A stretch of DNA of 64,000 bases from Aphidius gifuensis (Eukaryota; Arthropoda; Insecta; Hymenoptera; Braconidae), in NCBI RefSeq assembly GCF_014905175.1, contig NC_057788.1, positions 17,216,154-17,280,153 of the forward strand. Direction: 5' to 3'. The notes beneath the pieces are model-generated. The model worked only from the letters and a program-made list of their open reading frames with translations, did not search any database and was not told where the DNA came from. A program made the translations under genes and the position numbers. Of this stretch, positions 37,741 through 46,346 are shown piece by piece (the first letter of the stretch is position 1; the number at the start of each line of letters is the position of its first letter).

Positions 37741-38116
37741 AGCGCTCACTCTCTTGAATTAAAAATGCGTACTTGGTTATTTAACAATAACAATTGTTAT
37801 AATTAAAAAAAAAATTATTTCAAGTGTTTTTATAATAGATAATAATATTCTCTTGCCCGTTTACTGGACGGCTGATACTTTTTTTCAAATAATTAAATAG
37901 TTATAATGATATTTTTAACGTAGCGCTCTCGAATCTGAAATATGTACTCGGTTATTTAACAATAACAATTGTTATAATTAAAAAAAAAATTATTTCAAGT
38001 GTTTTTATAATAGATAATAATATTCTCTTGCCCGTTTACTGGACGGCTGATACTTTTTTTCAAATAAATAAAAAGTTATATTAATATTTAGAGCGTAGGG
38101 TCTAGCGTTCGAGTCA
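37741..38116 (+). repeat. subterminal tandem duplication, left (period about 178 bp)
   Basis: Two copies of a block containing GGTTATTTAACAATAACAAT and TTGCCCGTTTACTGGACGGC. The homologous position at the right end holds a different sequence with a similar period. Confidence 0.8.
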
Positions 38117-38261
38117 GCCCAGGTGTAATTTTTTTTTTATTTTATTTTTAATTTTTTTTTTTATATTATTAAATTTATTATTTTATTATTCAATTTTTAA
38201 CCAAAATTTCAAGTATGACTCATTTGTATGCAGCTGGGAAATATAGGTTAAATAATTAAGA
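38054..38261 (+). repeat. inner inverted repeat of the Polinton, left
   Basis: Matches the inverse of 55893-56098 (AGCGTAGGGTCTAGCGTTCG, CAGCCCAGGTGTAATTTTT, GACTCATTTGTATGCAGCTG). Together with the outer repeat it extends the symmetry to about 1.2 kb per end. Confidence 0.85.
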
Positions 38262-38312
38262 CATTTTATTTATTTTTAAAATTTATTTGATCTACTTTTG
38301 ACACATGTTTAA

Positions 38313-39368
38313 TTATGATATTATTGGTTGAATGACACCAGGTATATGAACTCGACATATAATACATTTATCAATTGCTGGAGCACATTTGACACATGTA
38401 ACCATATGTAAACAAGGAAGAAAAATAACAGACAATGGTTCATTATAACAAATTTTACAAACAAATGTATCATCTTCTTTTTTACTTTTTTTATCTTTTT
38501 TTATTTTGTCTTTCTTTTTCTTAATTTTTTTTTCTTCTGTACTTTCTTCACTTTTTTCAAAATTGTATTGCAATGAATATCGTTCGACAAAATCATTTCC
38601 TTTTATTAGTCGGAGAAAATAACATTCCGGAAAATATCTAGCATGTTCTTCCCATGGATCTTCATTATTTTTCCAATCTTTAATTCCATTTCCACAATGA
38701 TGACATATTACATAATCTCCTATAGACGAATAAAAAAATCCAGCCTCAGCCATGGATTCTTTTGTCTGAGAAATATATTTCGGCCAATAATAAAATGTAT
38801 TTAATCGTGATTCATATGAGACCAGATCTTTTTCCGCTGGAGGTGTAGTAGATATTCCAACACAATGTTCTTCAATTGGAGGATTAGAATATTCTTCCAT
38901 TTCAAGATCAATATAAAATTCAGCATAAAATGTACGGTCTTCTTCTCTTGAAGTAGATGGAACACGATACGAAGCACGAAAATCTGTAGGTATACAATGT
39001 GGATCACCTTCCATAGGTATAAGTTGTGGGCTTACTCCTCTAGGAACATTACCACAAGCTATATTTCTAATAAAACGACAGCTTGCCTTAGCACGTTGAT
39101 GATCTAGCCATGGATTGTCACCTCGACTCCATTCGTCAATTTCAACACAACACTCAAAACATTTCAACTTAGATCCATAACCAGTATAATAAAATCCAGC
39201 AGCAGAAAATCTTACAGGATCACAAATATCTGCTATCGGTGATAGCTCTATACTTTTTTGTCTAGTTTCTTCTACTCGATAAATATATTTATTATATCTA
39301 CGTTTTCTATCCTCTACTGAAGACGTCATTTTTAAAACTAGTTGTCGTAAGAGACGACGTGGGTACAT
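38313..39368 (-). CDS. inhibitor of apoptosis protein, BIR-BIR-RING
   Basis: 351 residues from ATG at 39366-39368 (the open frame continues upstream only through non-ATG codons). BIR1 has the zinc ligands C70-x2-C73-x16-H90-x6-C97. BIR2 has C222-x2-C225-x16-H242-x6-C249, both the exact family spacing. A lysine-rich linker (about 278-298) leads to a C-terminal C3HC4 RING (C304, C307, C319, H321, C325, C328, C335, C338). This is the layout of baculovirus and insect IAPs, which bind caspases or IAP antagonists and ubiquitinate them. The frame is fully open and all metal ligands are present. Upstream on its strand are TTTATAAAT (39423-39431) and TTCAGG about 25 nt later. It is the gene nearest the left terminal repeat, a usual place for cargo. 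The host or viral origin of the gene is not decided. Confidence 0.93.
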   Translation of the reverse strand: MYPRRLLRQLVLKMTSSVEDRKRRYNKYIYRVEETRQKSIELSPIADICDPVRFSAAGFYYTGYGSKLKCFECCVEIDEWSRGDNPWLDHQRAKASCRFIRNIACGNVPRGVSPQLIPMEGDPHCIPTDFRASYRVPSTSREEDRTFYAEFYIDLEMEEYSNPPIEEHCVGISTTPPAEKDLVSYESRLNTFYYWPKYISQTKESMAEAGFFYSSIGDYVICHHCGNGIKDWKNNEDPWEEHARYFPECYFLRLIKGNDFVERYSLQYNFEKSEESTEEKKIKKKKDKIKKDKKSKKEDDTFVCKICYNEPLSVIFLPCLHMVTCVKCAPAIDKCIICRVHIPGVIQPIIS

Positions 39369-39422
39369 TTTTTGATAATATGGGAGGGGAGTTTTCACCT
39401 GAACCAATGGATGCAATTCCCA

Positions 39423-39431
39423 ATTTATAAA
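39423..39431 (-). promoter_or_regulatory. TATA box of the IAP gene
   Basis: TTTATAAAT on the minus strand, with GTTCAGGTG about 25 nt downstream as initiator and ATG about 33 nt further. The same arrangement is seen before the ATPase gene and the broken small gene at 40577. Confidence 0.45.
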
Positions 39432-39484
39432 CTACTTATTTTTCAATAAAAATTCCACACATGTTTTTTTATTAATTAATTTAT

Positions 39485-40012
39485 TTAATTTCGATTACAA
39501 ATAGATGATTGTATTTTAGATCCACTACCAGTAAGGAAATGAAATTTTTTCTTATGTTTATAATTCTTACGTCTACTAACAATTTTTTTAAACATTCTTA
39601 AAATATATCGGTCGTTCCGTTCAACATCATTCGTAAATAATCGGAGAAATCCGTCGAGCCTCCCACCATTCGCGAAATAATGAAGAGCAACAATGCACCA
39701 ATGACCGCAACAATTACTCGTAACACTTTGCAGCTGTATATTGTTGTACTCGTGGATGACACAATTTCTTTTGAGAGCGTAAAGGAAACGGGGATCTCTC
39801 GGAGGTCGTCCGAAGCTGTCGAAGAAGAGTCCATGGCCCAAATTATTGACGTAAAAACACACCCAATGAGATCCTGGTTGATTATGATTATCAAGATTAA
39901 CAATAATTCCACAAGGTTTCGGCCATATATGAGGTAATCGGTCACTAGCGTATACTCCTGCACGTGTCAAATCCGTAAGTGGTAATGCGTCAACCAATTG
40001 GATAGTATTCAT
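39485..40012 (-). CDS. adenovirus-type cysteine protease (maturation protease)
   Basis: 175 residues, ATG at 40010-40012. Catalytic pattern of the adenain/Ulp1 clan: H49 (GSHWVCFYV), D65 (FFDSFG), oxyanion Q95 and nucleophile C102 (SNCCGHWC), with Q-x6-C spacing. In Polintons this enzyme is thought to process capsid precursors. The C-terminal third is basic (KKIVSRRKNYKHKKKFHF). The frame is intact with all catalytic residues, in contrast to the broken capsid genes next to it. It lies between the IAP gene and a broken small gene, all on the minus strand. Confidence 0.92.
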   Translation of the reverse strand: MNTIQLVDALPLTDLTRAGVYASDRLPHIWPKPCGIIVNLDNHNQPGSHWVCFYVNNLGHGLFFDSFGRPPRDPRFLYALKRNCVIHEYNNIQLQSVTSNCCGHWCIVALHYFANGGRLDGFLRLFTNDVERNDRYILRMFKKIVSRRKNYKHKKKFHFLTGSGSKIQSSICNRN

Positions 40013-40075
40013 ACCAATGTTTCTTTGACTGTATTGAAAAACGAATTAAAGACAACATCTACTTCAATGTCGTCT

Positions 40076-40577
40076 TCACTTTTTCCTCTTCGTATAATTA
40101 ATTTTTCCAATTAACCAATTTTTTAATTTATAAACGTTTTGTTGAGTACAAGTATAATTAGGATAATTTACTCCGTGAAATAAACAATAATGTTCGTCTG
40201 CTGGTAATAAACCAAATCGTGGTGATATATTTTCTAAATTAATAATACAATGTTCTCGCAAATATTGTTGTAAAAACATACGTTTCTCTTCACCTCTCAC
40301 ATAAATATTTTTACCAAGTTCTCCAATTTTTCAATTAATGATTGTAGATTTTTGTAAGGTACTTCAGAGGCGTCCCAATCAATTTTATGATAATTTTTTG
40401 TTAACCAATTGTTTTGTCGACGAGCTCCTTTTCAAGTTTCGAGTACTTAAAAGGTGGTCCAATTATCCAATGACTAATAAATTTATCGTGTAATGTCAAG
40501 ACAGAAATTTCTTTCGGGTAGTATTCATTGCGAGATCCAACTAGACACTGAATATCAATGATTAAAACTTCCGACAT
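40076..40577 (-). pseudogene. small unnamed Polinton protein, frameshifted (paralogue of 55294-55764)
   Basis: ATG at 40575-40577 begins MSEVLIIDIQ and runs 58 codons to a stop at 40401-40403. Recognisable sequence continues in a second frame to about 40308 and in a third to 40076, so at least two frameshifts are present. The N-terminal part shares YxPKEI(A/S)V and HWI(L/I)xPP with the protein at 55294. The DIQ plus KEIxV arrangement could be an RNase-H-like or DEDD exonuclease fold, but that is a guess. TATATATAG at 40613-40621 and TCAGTC at about 40586 form a promoter. Confidence 0.7.
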
Positions 40578-40585
40578 ATTTATGA

Positions 40586-40621
40586 CTGAATAACATAAAC
40601 TAAAGTAGCTCTATATATACG
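40586..40621 (-). promoter_or_regulatory. TATA box plus TCAGTC initiator
   Basis: Minus strand: TATATATAG, then TTCAGTC about 28 nt later, then ATG at 40577 within 15 nt. TCAGT is the arthropod initiator consensus. Confidence 0.5.
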
Positions 40622-40632
40622 TATACCCCTTC

Positions 40633-41951
40633 TTAATTACTATAATCTAATAGTACCTGACGTGTACTATCAATTTCTATAATATTATCAAACTCGGCAT
40701 ATACTATACAATTTATTGTTTGAGCAAGTGCAACACCGAATCTTATCTCAATTCTGAGACTTCCATTTTTTATTAAATTCCAGTACATGCTATCATTAGC
40801 AGAGAGGTCAGGTGTTAAGTCAAATGCAAATAAAGTATAGCCCTTCGTAAAACTAGAACGAAATTTTCATTCCATGATCAGCAAAATGTATTCCAGTTCC
40901 AGAAAATAATGTCTGATAGGCTTCAGCATCATGAATATTATTACTAAAACTGGAGATAATGCTTTACCACCAACTTGGTTTCCATCGACATATAAGGCCA
41001 AAAATTTAAATTAAAATGTTGAAAATTAAATGGATTAAATTTTCTATGACCATTAAATGCTCTATTATCAACTAAACCAACAACAATTCTTTGGTAAACT
41101 TCCTAGTATAATATTGTCGAGTGTATTTGATAATATACCCTGAGCTAAAACTCTTTACTTCTACTCTAGTCAAAGGATATTTTGCAGTCGTTTCGCCAAT
41201 GCTTTTGAATGTGCTACAAGTACACTTGGATTGAGCTTAGCACGACGTATGATGAGTGTTGCTTCTAAAATATTTACTTTATAATTTCCATCCTCTGTGT
41301 TGTCCATTAAACAAAATTCATTCTTTGATCGTGTTAAAGTTATTTTCATCTCAACACCATTCAATAAAAATTTATTTTGAAAAAACATCAACATGTAAAT
41401 GCCCAAACATCTCAAATTGATTGCCATTAGTCATAAAAGTGATCGATCTTGCAATCCTTTATTTTGTGCTCTAGCAGCAGCTCCTACTGGTGCTTCCATA
41501 AAACCCTGGAGTATCTAGAAACCATAGTCCCAATTGTAAATGGCTGTTTGATGCATCTGATCCATAGTTTAATAATGTTTCAATATATGCACGGTATGGA
41601 TATGAAGAATTAGATCAGAGACTGACTTTTGATTAAATAAAAAACATCACATTGACTAATCATTTGTATGTAAAAATTATTTGTTACACCCACAGCATCA
41701 GCAGCAACAGCAGTTCCATCTTCTTTTGTAATTTTACATCTTATTTTAACATCGTATGTGCCAGGTCAATATATTCTTCTCTCCATTAGCTGGAATATGA
41801 AATTCAATTGGTGAATCCTCTGTGAGCGTTGTGACTGGATTGTAATAAACCCAATGAGACTCTTCAACAGTAGTCTGAGTAGGTGGTATTGTAAAAATAA
41901 ATCCAATTCAGATTTACTACACTCACAAGAATGGCTATGAAGAAATGACAT
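40633..41951 (-). pseudogene. major capsid protein (double jelly-roll), frameshifted
   Basis: ATG at 41949-41951 and final stop at 40633-40635. About 440 codons are spread over several frames. Recognisable pieces: HWVYYNPVTTL near the N-terminus (another frame than the ATG), KFLLNGVEMKITLTRS through ILEATLIIRRAKLNPSVLVA (41170-41380), VGLVDNRAFNG and FNPFNFQHFNL (about 41010-41095), and the C-terminal KGYTLFAFDLTPDLSAND with a final VYAEFDNIIEIDSTRQV. These fit the Polinton/adintovirus hexon-like capsid family. At least five frame changes are needed, so this copy cannot make the protein as it stands. Neighbours (protease, pVI-like, minor capsid) agree with the call. Confidence 0.85.
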
Positions 41952-41994
41952 TATGACGAGAAAATATCAATTGACTTTTTTCTTTTTTTTTTTC

Positions 41995-42482
41995 TTACAA
42001 CTTTTTTTTTTTTTTTCCACCACCTTTTTGAATTTTTTTCTTTTTTTTTACAACTCTTTTTTTTTTTCTTTTGACAATGCCGACCTTTTTTTGATTTTTT
42101 CTCTTGGAACGTTGTCTTCGAGAGTTATACGTTTCTGACTGGTTATTGTCTTTTGTCGTTTTACTTTTATAGCCAACTCCACCTCCACTTAAAAATGTAT
42201 CTAGTTTATCCATAGCTTTTCTTTTTTAATTTATTACCAGATTGTGTCAAATGATTATCAAGAGAATCTCTTAAATTTGCTCTGACGAGTGACATCACCC
42301 AAACATTCAACCAACTGATAATAATTCTTTTCCCAACTGGTTTCAATGCACTTCAATTAGTGGTAATATTCCTCTACAGAGACCACCAAGAAACCCTCCT
42401 ATCCCATGACCACGTTGATTTAAATGTACTTGATGGATCAGTGCCCACCACCAACTTGATTTTCATAATATTGAATATACAT
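41995..42482 (-). pseudogene. basic pVI-like minor capsid / core protein, frameshifted
   Basis: ATG at 42480-42482. One frame holds QRGHGIGGFLGGLCRGILPL, another VGKELLSVG, a third RANLRDSLDNHLTQSGNKL, and the last (41995-42213) MDKLDTFLSGGGVGYKSK followed by a strongly lysine/arginine-rich tail. The glycine-rich amphipathic stretch followed by VGKE and a basic tail resembles the pVI/pX-like proteins of adenovirus-related elements, thought to be packaged with the genome. Three to four frameshifts. The assignment to the pVI group is from pattern memory only. Confidence 0.6.
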
Positions 42483-42506
42483 TTTAATTATTTTTTAAAA
42501 TGAAGT

Positions 42507-43242
42507 TCACGAATAATGGATCGTATGCAAATGAGATAGGGCCACAAAACTATCTTTTATATCTATTGTAATAGTGTCAAATGGTGACGTAATAAGGAAA
42601 AATAATATGGTTGAAATTTTTTCAATTAACGACGAGCCGTATTGATAATTACTAGAGTCAAAAGGCACAACTCGAAGTACTTGCTTATTAGATTCACCAA
42701 TAATATGAGGAGAAACAATATCACAATGTACATATAAAGCTGACGGAAGCCCACGTAATATGCTTGCTGGTGCATTTGCTTTTAAAATGTGTTGAATTTC
42801 AGTAAAACAAGACCCTCAGCGGTATATAAATCCAAGAATATTTGCAATTTTCTGGTTAATTTTATTTTATGTTTTTGCAATCTTTTCCACTACATTTTAT
42901 TATAGTAACAAAACGTGTCCGGTATTATATACTAATTCAAAATGTTGTATAAAATTTTTATCTTTATTAAATGACCATATGACACTATCTGTATTTGGAT
43001 ATACACCACTTTCGATATTTACGTTAAAATTATTATTACCAAGATCAATATTAATTATTCCTTTACTTTTATTTATATGTAAAAAAGCATTTGGAAACGC
43101 TATTTCACTCAATCCAACTGACCAGCTTCCTTCAAGATTAAATGCACGATGTAATTGTGTTGTAAATGCAGCTGTTGTATTATTCGGATAATATTGATTA
43201 TTTTTTACTAACAAGTGTAATATAAAAATCTTTATTGAACAT
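42507..43242 (-). pseudogene. minor capsid protein (penton-like single jelly-roll), frameshifted
   Basis: The likely start is ATG at 43240-43242, overlapping the integrase 3' end by 11 nt. After about 11 codons a frame change in an A-run leads into the segment QYYPNNTTAAFTTQLHRAFN, EGSWSVGLSEIAFPN (43214-42900). The C-terminal part (42507-42765) reads in another frame, LPSALYVHCDIVSPHIIG and LRVVPFDSS, ending at TGA 42507. WSVGLxEIxFP and LYVHCDIVSPHIIGxS are typical of the Polinton minor capsid protein. At least two frameshifts. Confidence 0.8.
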
Positions 43243-44305
43243 GATCTTTTAAATTACTTGCTGGTACCCATTCATCAAAATCACTAGAATAATTTTTCCA
43301 TCTAACAAGATATTCTTTTTCTGTCCTTTTCCCCGTGTGTCAAAATTTTTTCAACATCAAAATATTCTTCATTTTATATTTTGATTTACTTTACTTATTT
43401 CTTGTTCATAAAATAACCTGAAATATCTTCACCTTTTTAAATCTTTAATTTCATAAATAGGTAAGATTGTCGAATATAAACTTTGATATTATAAATAATT
43501 CTTTTTGACCAAGATCCAGCATAACCTTTACTGAAAGATTGCTTTTCATTACTGATTCTAACATAGTCACCAACATGAATATTTATTATTTTTTTGTCGC
43601 ATTTGTATATTGTTTTCTATATTTTCACGTGCCTTTTGAGCATTGTATATAGTAACAGCGGCTGGGGTCATTTTGGTGATGAATGTATTGCATTATTATA
43701 CGCATGTACAATTTTAGGTAAGACTTCAATATAACGATGAGTTTTTTTATACGTGAAATAACGATAAATTCTTTCTTTAAGTGTGCGATTTACTCGTTCA
43801 ACTATAGCTGCTTTGATATCGGATTACGTGCTACGAAAATGAATTTTGACTTGGTCCAATAATTTTTGTACATTTTTATTTAAAATTCTTTACCTTTGTC
43901 TGATTGTAAAACTACTGGTCGACGTCCACTAGTTAAAAATTTTTCAAGTGCTTGACATACAGTATTTCCTGATTTATTAATAAAGTTCAACCCAAGATAT
44001 TTACTAAGTACATCTATGACAACTAATAAAAATTTATTACCATCATTATAACTTTGTAATGAGGTCAAGTCAGCTAAATCCATTTCCCATAAATCATCTA
44101 CATTTTTTGTAGTGTAATGTAAACGAGAAAATTTTCTCCGGACTGGTTTATGAAGTGTATAAGTATTTTGCGAATCTAACCAATCTTTAATTTCTTTTTT
44201 TGACTTTGGGTATTTTTTAAATATATTTTGTGCACCCGAGAATGATAGGGGATTTTTGGGGTTGTAATAAATGTTTGGTAAATTTATTTTTTTATGCTTA
44301 ACCAT
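43232..44305 (-). pseudogene. RVE-family integrase with C-terminal chromodomain, frameshifted
   Basis: ATG at 44303-44305. The first open part (141 codons to 43880) has IYYNPKNPLSFSG, WLDSQNTYTLHKPVRRKFSR and the first two catalytic acids D76 (WEMDLADL) and D136 (LQSDKGKEF). The frame closes directly after. The third catalytic residue lies in another frame at 43797-43799 (IVERVNRTLKER). The chromodomain, KEYLVRWKNYSSDFDEWVPA, is at about 43235-43320 in yet another frame, ending at TAA 43232. The parts are in the right order with at least three breaks. The product would join element ends to host DNA. The 5' end overlaps the upstream gene by 22 nt. Confidence 0.88.
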
Positions 44306-45060
44306 TGTGATGACCTTGTTGATGGTCGCAAAATTGATGTAGCTGATTTTACAGTTTTTTGTGGAGGTTTTTTAACTTTACGTACAGTAGATATTTCTTC
44401 ATCAGAAAAAGACAATTCTCTTCTGCTCAATCTTCTTTTATTAATTGGTGGTGGTCTTAAATTTGGTGTAATTACTTCTTCTTCAGCATCATCGTTGTCG
44501 CTTTGTTCCCAGAAACTAATATTACTAACAAAATCTCTAGGCGCATGAATATCTTTTAAAAATCGTGCAAACTGATCATGGCCGATTGCTTTAATATTTT
44601 TACGATGACGTAACGCATCATTAATTAAATCAATAATACTAGAACCATGAATAGTTTTTCCGTCTATACTAACCAAGCCTTTATCATTCCATTTTAATCG
44701 ATTTCCGTTATCTGCTCTGGTTATATGATTTATTAAACCTTGTGCTTTTTTTTGAAAAATTTTAGGAACTGCTTTTATAATCAAGTCTTCCGGATATTTT
44801 GTATCATTATCATTACTTAAATTTCTGTAGTCAATATTATTGTTATTATTATTATTGAAAAATAAAAATCGTCTCAAAACTTCTTTATATTCATTCCACT
44901 TTTCTCCGTCATTTTTATTTGAATTTAAAATATTATGGAGTTGATTATCAAAGCGTGACGTCACATCTCCGGGTGTTTGAACAGTACCTACGTCATTATT
45001 TGTATTTAATTTATTAACCGAGTCTTCAGGAATTAAAACCATTTTTCTTACATGTTCCAT
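44284..45060 (-). CDS. conserved Polinton protein of unknown function, 258 aa
   Basis: ATG at 45058-45060, intact. It starts MEHVRKMVLIPEDSVNKL, then a predicted helical stretch with KWNEYKEVLRRFLFF, a poly-Asn run (CAA/AAT-rich, replication slippage), WNDKGLVSIDGKTIHGSSII, and a basic, serine-rich C-terminus. Proteins of this layout (K-x-x-L-I-P start, Y-x-x-V-L-x-R-y-L) sit next to the integrase in many Polintons and related viruses. A structural or virion role is only inferred from position. The start codon overlaps the stop of the preceding gene as TAATG. Confidence 0.7.
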   Translation of the reverse strand: MEHVRKMVLIPEDSVNKLNTNNDVGTVQTPGDVTSRFDNQLHNILNSNKNDGEKWNEYKEVLRRFLFFNNNNNNNIDYRNLSNDNDTKYPEDLIIKAVPKIFQKKAQGLINHITRADNGNRLKWNDKGLVSIDGKTIHGSSIIDLINDALRHRKNIKAIGHDQFARFLKDIHAPRDFVSNISFWEQSDNDDAEEEVITPNLRPPPINKRRLSRRELSFSDEEISTVRKVKKPPQKTVKSATSILRPSTRSSQWLSIKK

Positions 45061-45407
45061 TATTTAAAATATTTTGTAATTACAGCTGTAATTATTGGAG
45101 TAAGTAATAAAGGTAACAAGGAGCCACCACCTGATTGATTAATTAAAATTTTTTTTTTCGTTTTTATATTTCCTGGAGAGGCCAGAGAACGTAGTATTGA
45201 TTTATGTTTTTTTAATTTTTTTTTTTCCGTTTTTTTAATATTTATTGTACCTTTCAAAATATTTAATGAACATTCACCAATACAGCGAATAAGATTTTTG
45301 TCACTATGCTTTAAAATTGCTTGACGTTGTTTTGGATTAGCATATACTAATGCTTGTAGTAGAACACTATGTTTTTTATTAAACGGATTACACGTACCGA
45401 CTGCCAT
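45060..45407 (-). CDS. small Polinton protein with hydrophobic C-terminus, 115 aa
   Basis: ATG at 45405-45407, intact. The N-terminal half has KKHSVLLQALVYANPKQRQA and LIRCIGECSLNILKGTI. A lysine-rich middle leads to NQSGGGSLLPLLLTPIITAV, a membrane-type segment ending in KYFK. Small basic proteins with a GG plus hydrophobic tail at this place recur in Polintons. The function is unproven and may be a virion membrane or minor capsid component. Its stop and the next start share TAATG. The upstream ATPase would meet its start in the same way if the ATPase frame ran through. Confidence 0.65.
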   Translation of the reverse strand: MAVGTCNPFNKKHSVLLQALVYANPKQRQAILKHSDKNLIRCIGECSLNILKGTINIKKTEKKKLKKHKSILRSLASPGNIKTKKKILINQSGGGSLLPLLLTPIITAVITKYFK

Positions 45408-45450
45408 TATATTCGTACAACTGGTATGTTATTAGATGACGTTATTGTAT

Positions 45451-46068
45451 TTATATCTTTTCGTGGAATGTAAACAAAATTATGTGTATCACTTGGAAAA
45501 CACATGTACGTACACGGAGATTTTCTGGGGTACTTTGTTTCAAATCAAGTAAAATATATCCATGAGGTACAGAGGTCGCTTCAAAATAAGCCTCTTGAAG
45601 AAAACGCGGATTCTTTGGGTATATTTGTCGTGCTAAAAAAAATACTTGTGAACGATCTCGAGGATTTTTAAATAAAACAATATAATGTGTATTTAAACTT
45701 ATATCACGAAAGCCACGATGGAAAAGATTTTGCGATAATAATATAACTGATAATCCAAGATGATGACTTCCCTTTGTAAAAAGATCCATAATAACACTGG
45801 AAGAGCCGGACTCTCTCATGAGATCATCGATAATAACTAATTTTTTTTTTTTATCATTAAACTCTTTTAATTTTGGTAGACCTTCAACAAATTCAACTGA
45901 AGAAAATTCTTTAAAACTGTCTTGCCATTGCCCATAAAAAAAATAAACTTTATCAAATTTTACATCGGTGATATTTTCATTTAAAAATTTTTTTAACCAA
46001 GTAGTCTTACCACACCCTGATGCTCCAGCAAGAAGCATAGTAAACGGGAATTGACACACTAGAGACAT
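45451..46068 (-). CDS. FtsK/HerA (A32-like) genome-packaging ATPase, C-terminal frameshift likely
   Basis: 205 residues from ATG at 46066-46068. The longer frame to 46179 starts at TTG and is ignored. Walker A is GASGCGKTT at residues 15-23, Walker B is KKLVIIDD at 75-82, and a sensor-like LSQNLFHRG follows. It is the motor that would pump DNA into the capsid. The last residues (after LRVRT) look out of frame. In a neighbouring frame the text continues VYIPRKDINTITSS and stops at 45407-45409, overlapping the next ATG as TAATG. So a single frameshift near 45505 is likely, affecting only the tail. TATATAA plus TCAGTT lie upstream. Confidence 0.92.
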   Translation of the reverse strand: MSLVCQFPFTMLLAGASGCGKTTWLKKFLNENITDVKFDKVYFFYGQWQDSFKEFSSVEFVEGLPKLKEFNDKKKKLVIIDDLMRESGSSSVIMDLFTKGSHHLGLSVILLSQNLFHRGFRDISLNTHYIVLFKNPRDRSQVFFLARQIYPKNPRFLQEAYFEATSVPHGYILLDLKQSTPENLRVRTCVFQVIHIILFTFHEKI

Positions 46069-46074
46069 TTTAAC

Positions 46075-46111
46075 AACTGAGAAAAAATAAATAAATAATC
46101 GAGTTATATAG
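46075..46111 (-). promoter_or_regulatory. TATA box plus TCAGTT initiator of the ATPase gene
   Basis: Minus strand TATATAA at 46105-46111, TCAGTT at 46075-46080 about 30 nt on, ATG at 46068. The close fit to the arthropod core promoter also supports M38 of the long frame as the true start. Confidence 0.55.
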
Positions 46112-46346
46112 AAATCTGAAAAATAAAATGGTTGGTAAAATAATTTTTTATTACAAAACAATTTTTTTATTTTCGACAAAACAAATATTTTTTTTATTCA
46201 TAGGACAAATTTTTTTTTTTTTTAAATTTTTATTTTTATTTATCTTTATTAAAAAATTTTTTTATTTATGAAACAAAATTTTTATTTTTGACAATACAAA
46301 TATTTTTTGACAATAAATTTTTAATTACATTTTTTTATTTTTTTTA
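46112..46346. other. AT-rich spacer between polymerase 3' end and ATPase promoter
   Basis: Poly-A/T runs with ACAAATATTTTTT-type words. No gene seen. Confidence 0.4.

Noticed and set aside
37426..37749. 107-codon frame in the Polinton left terminal repeat, with its twin at 56471-56839
   Set aside because: Follows the tandem units of the terminal repeat; composition reflects CACACATTTTCCATT repeats and unit number differs between ends without keeping a protein.
41953..42138. Plus-strand frame rich in Phe
   Set aside because: Shadow of the lysine-rich tail of the pVI-like gene on the other strand.
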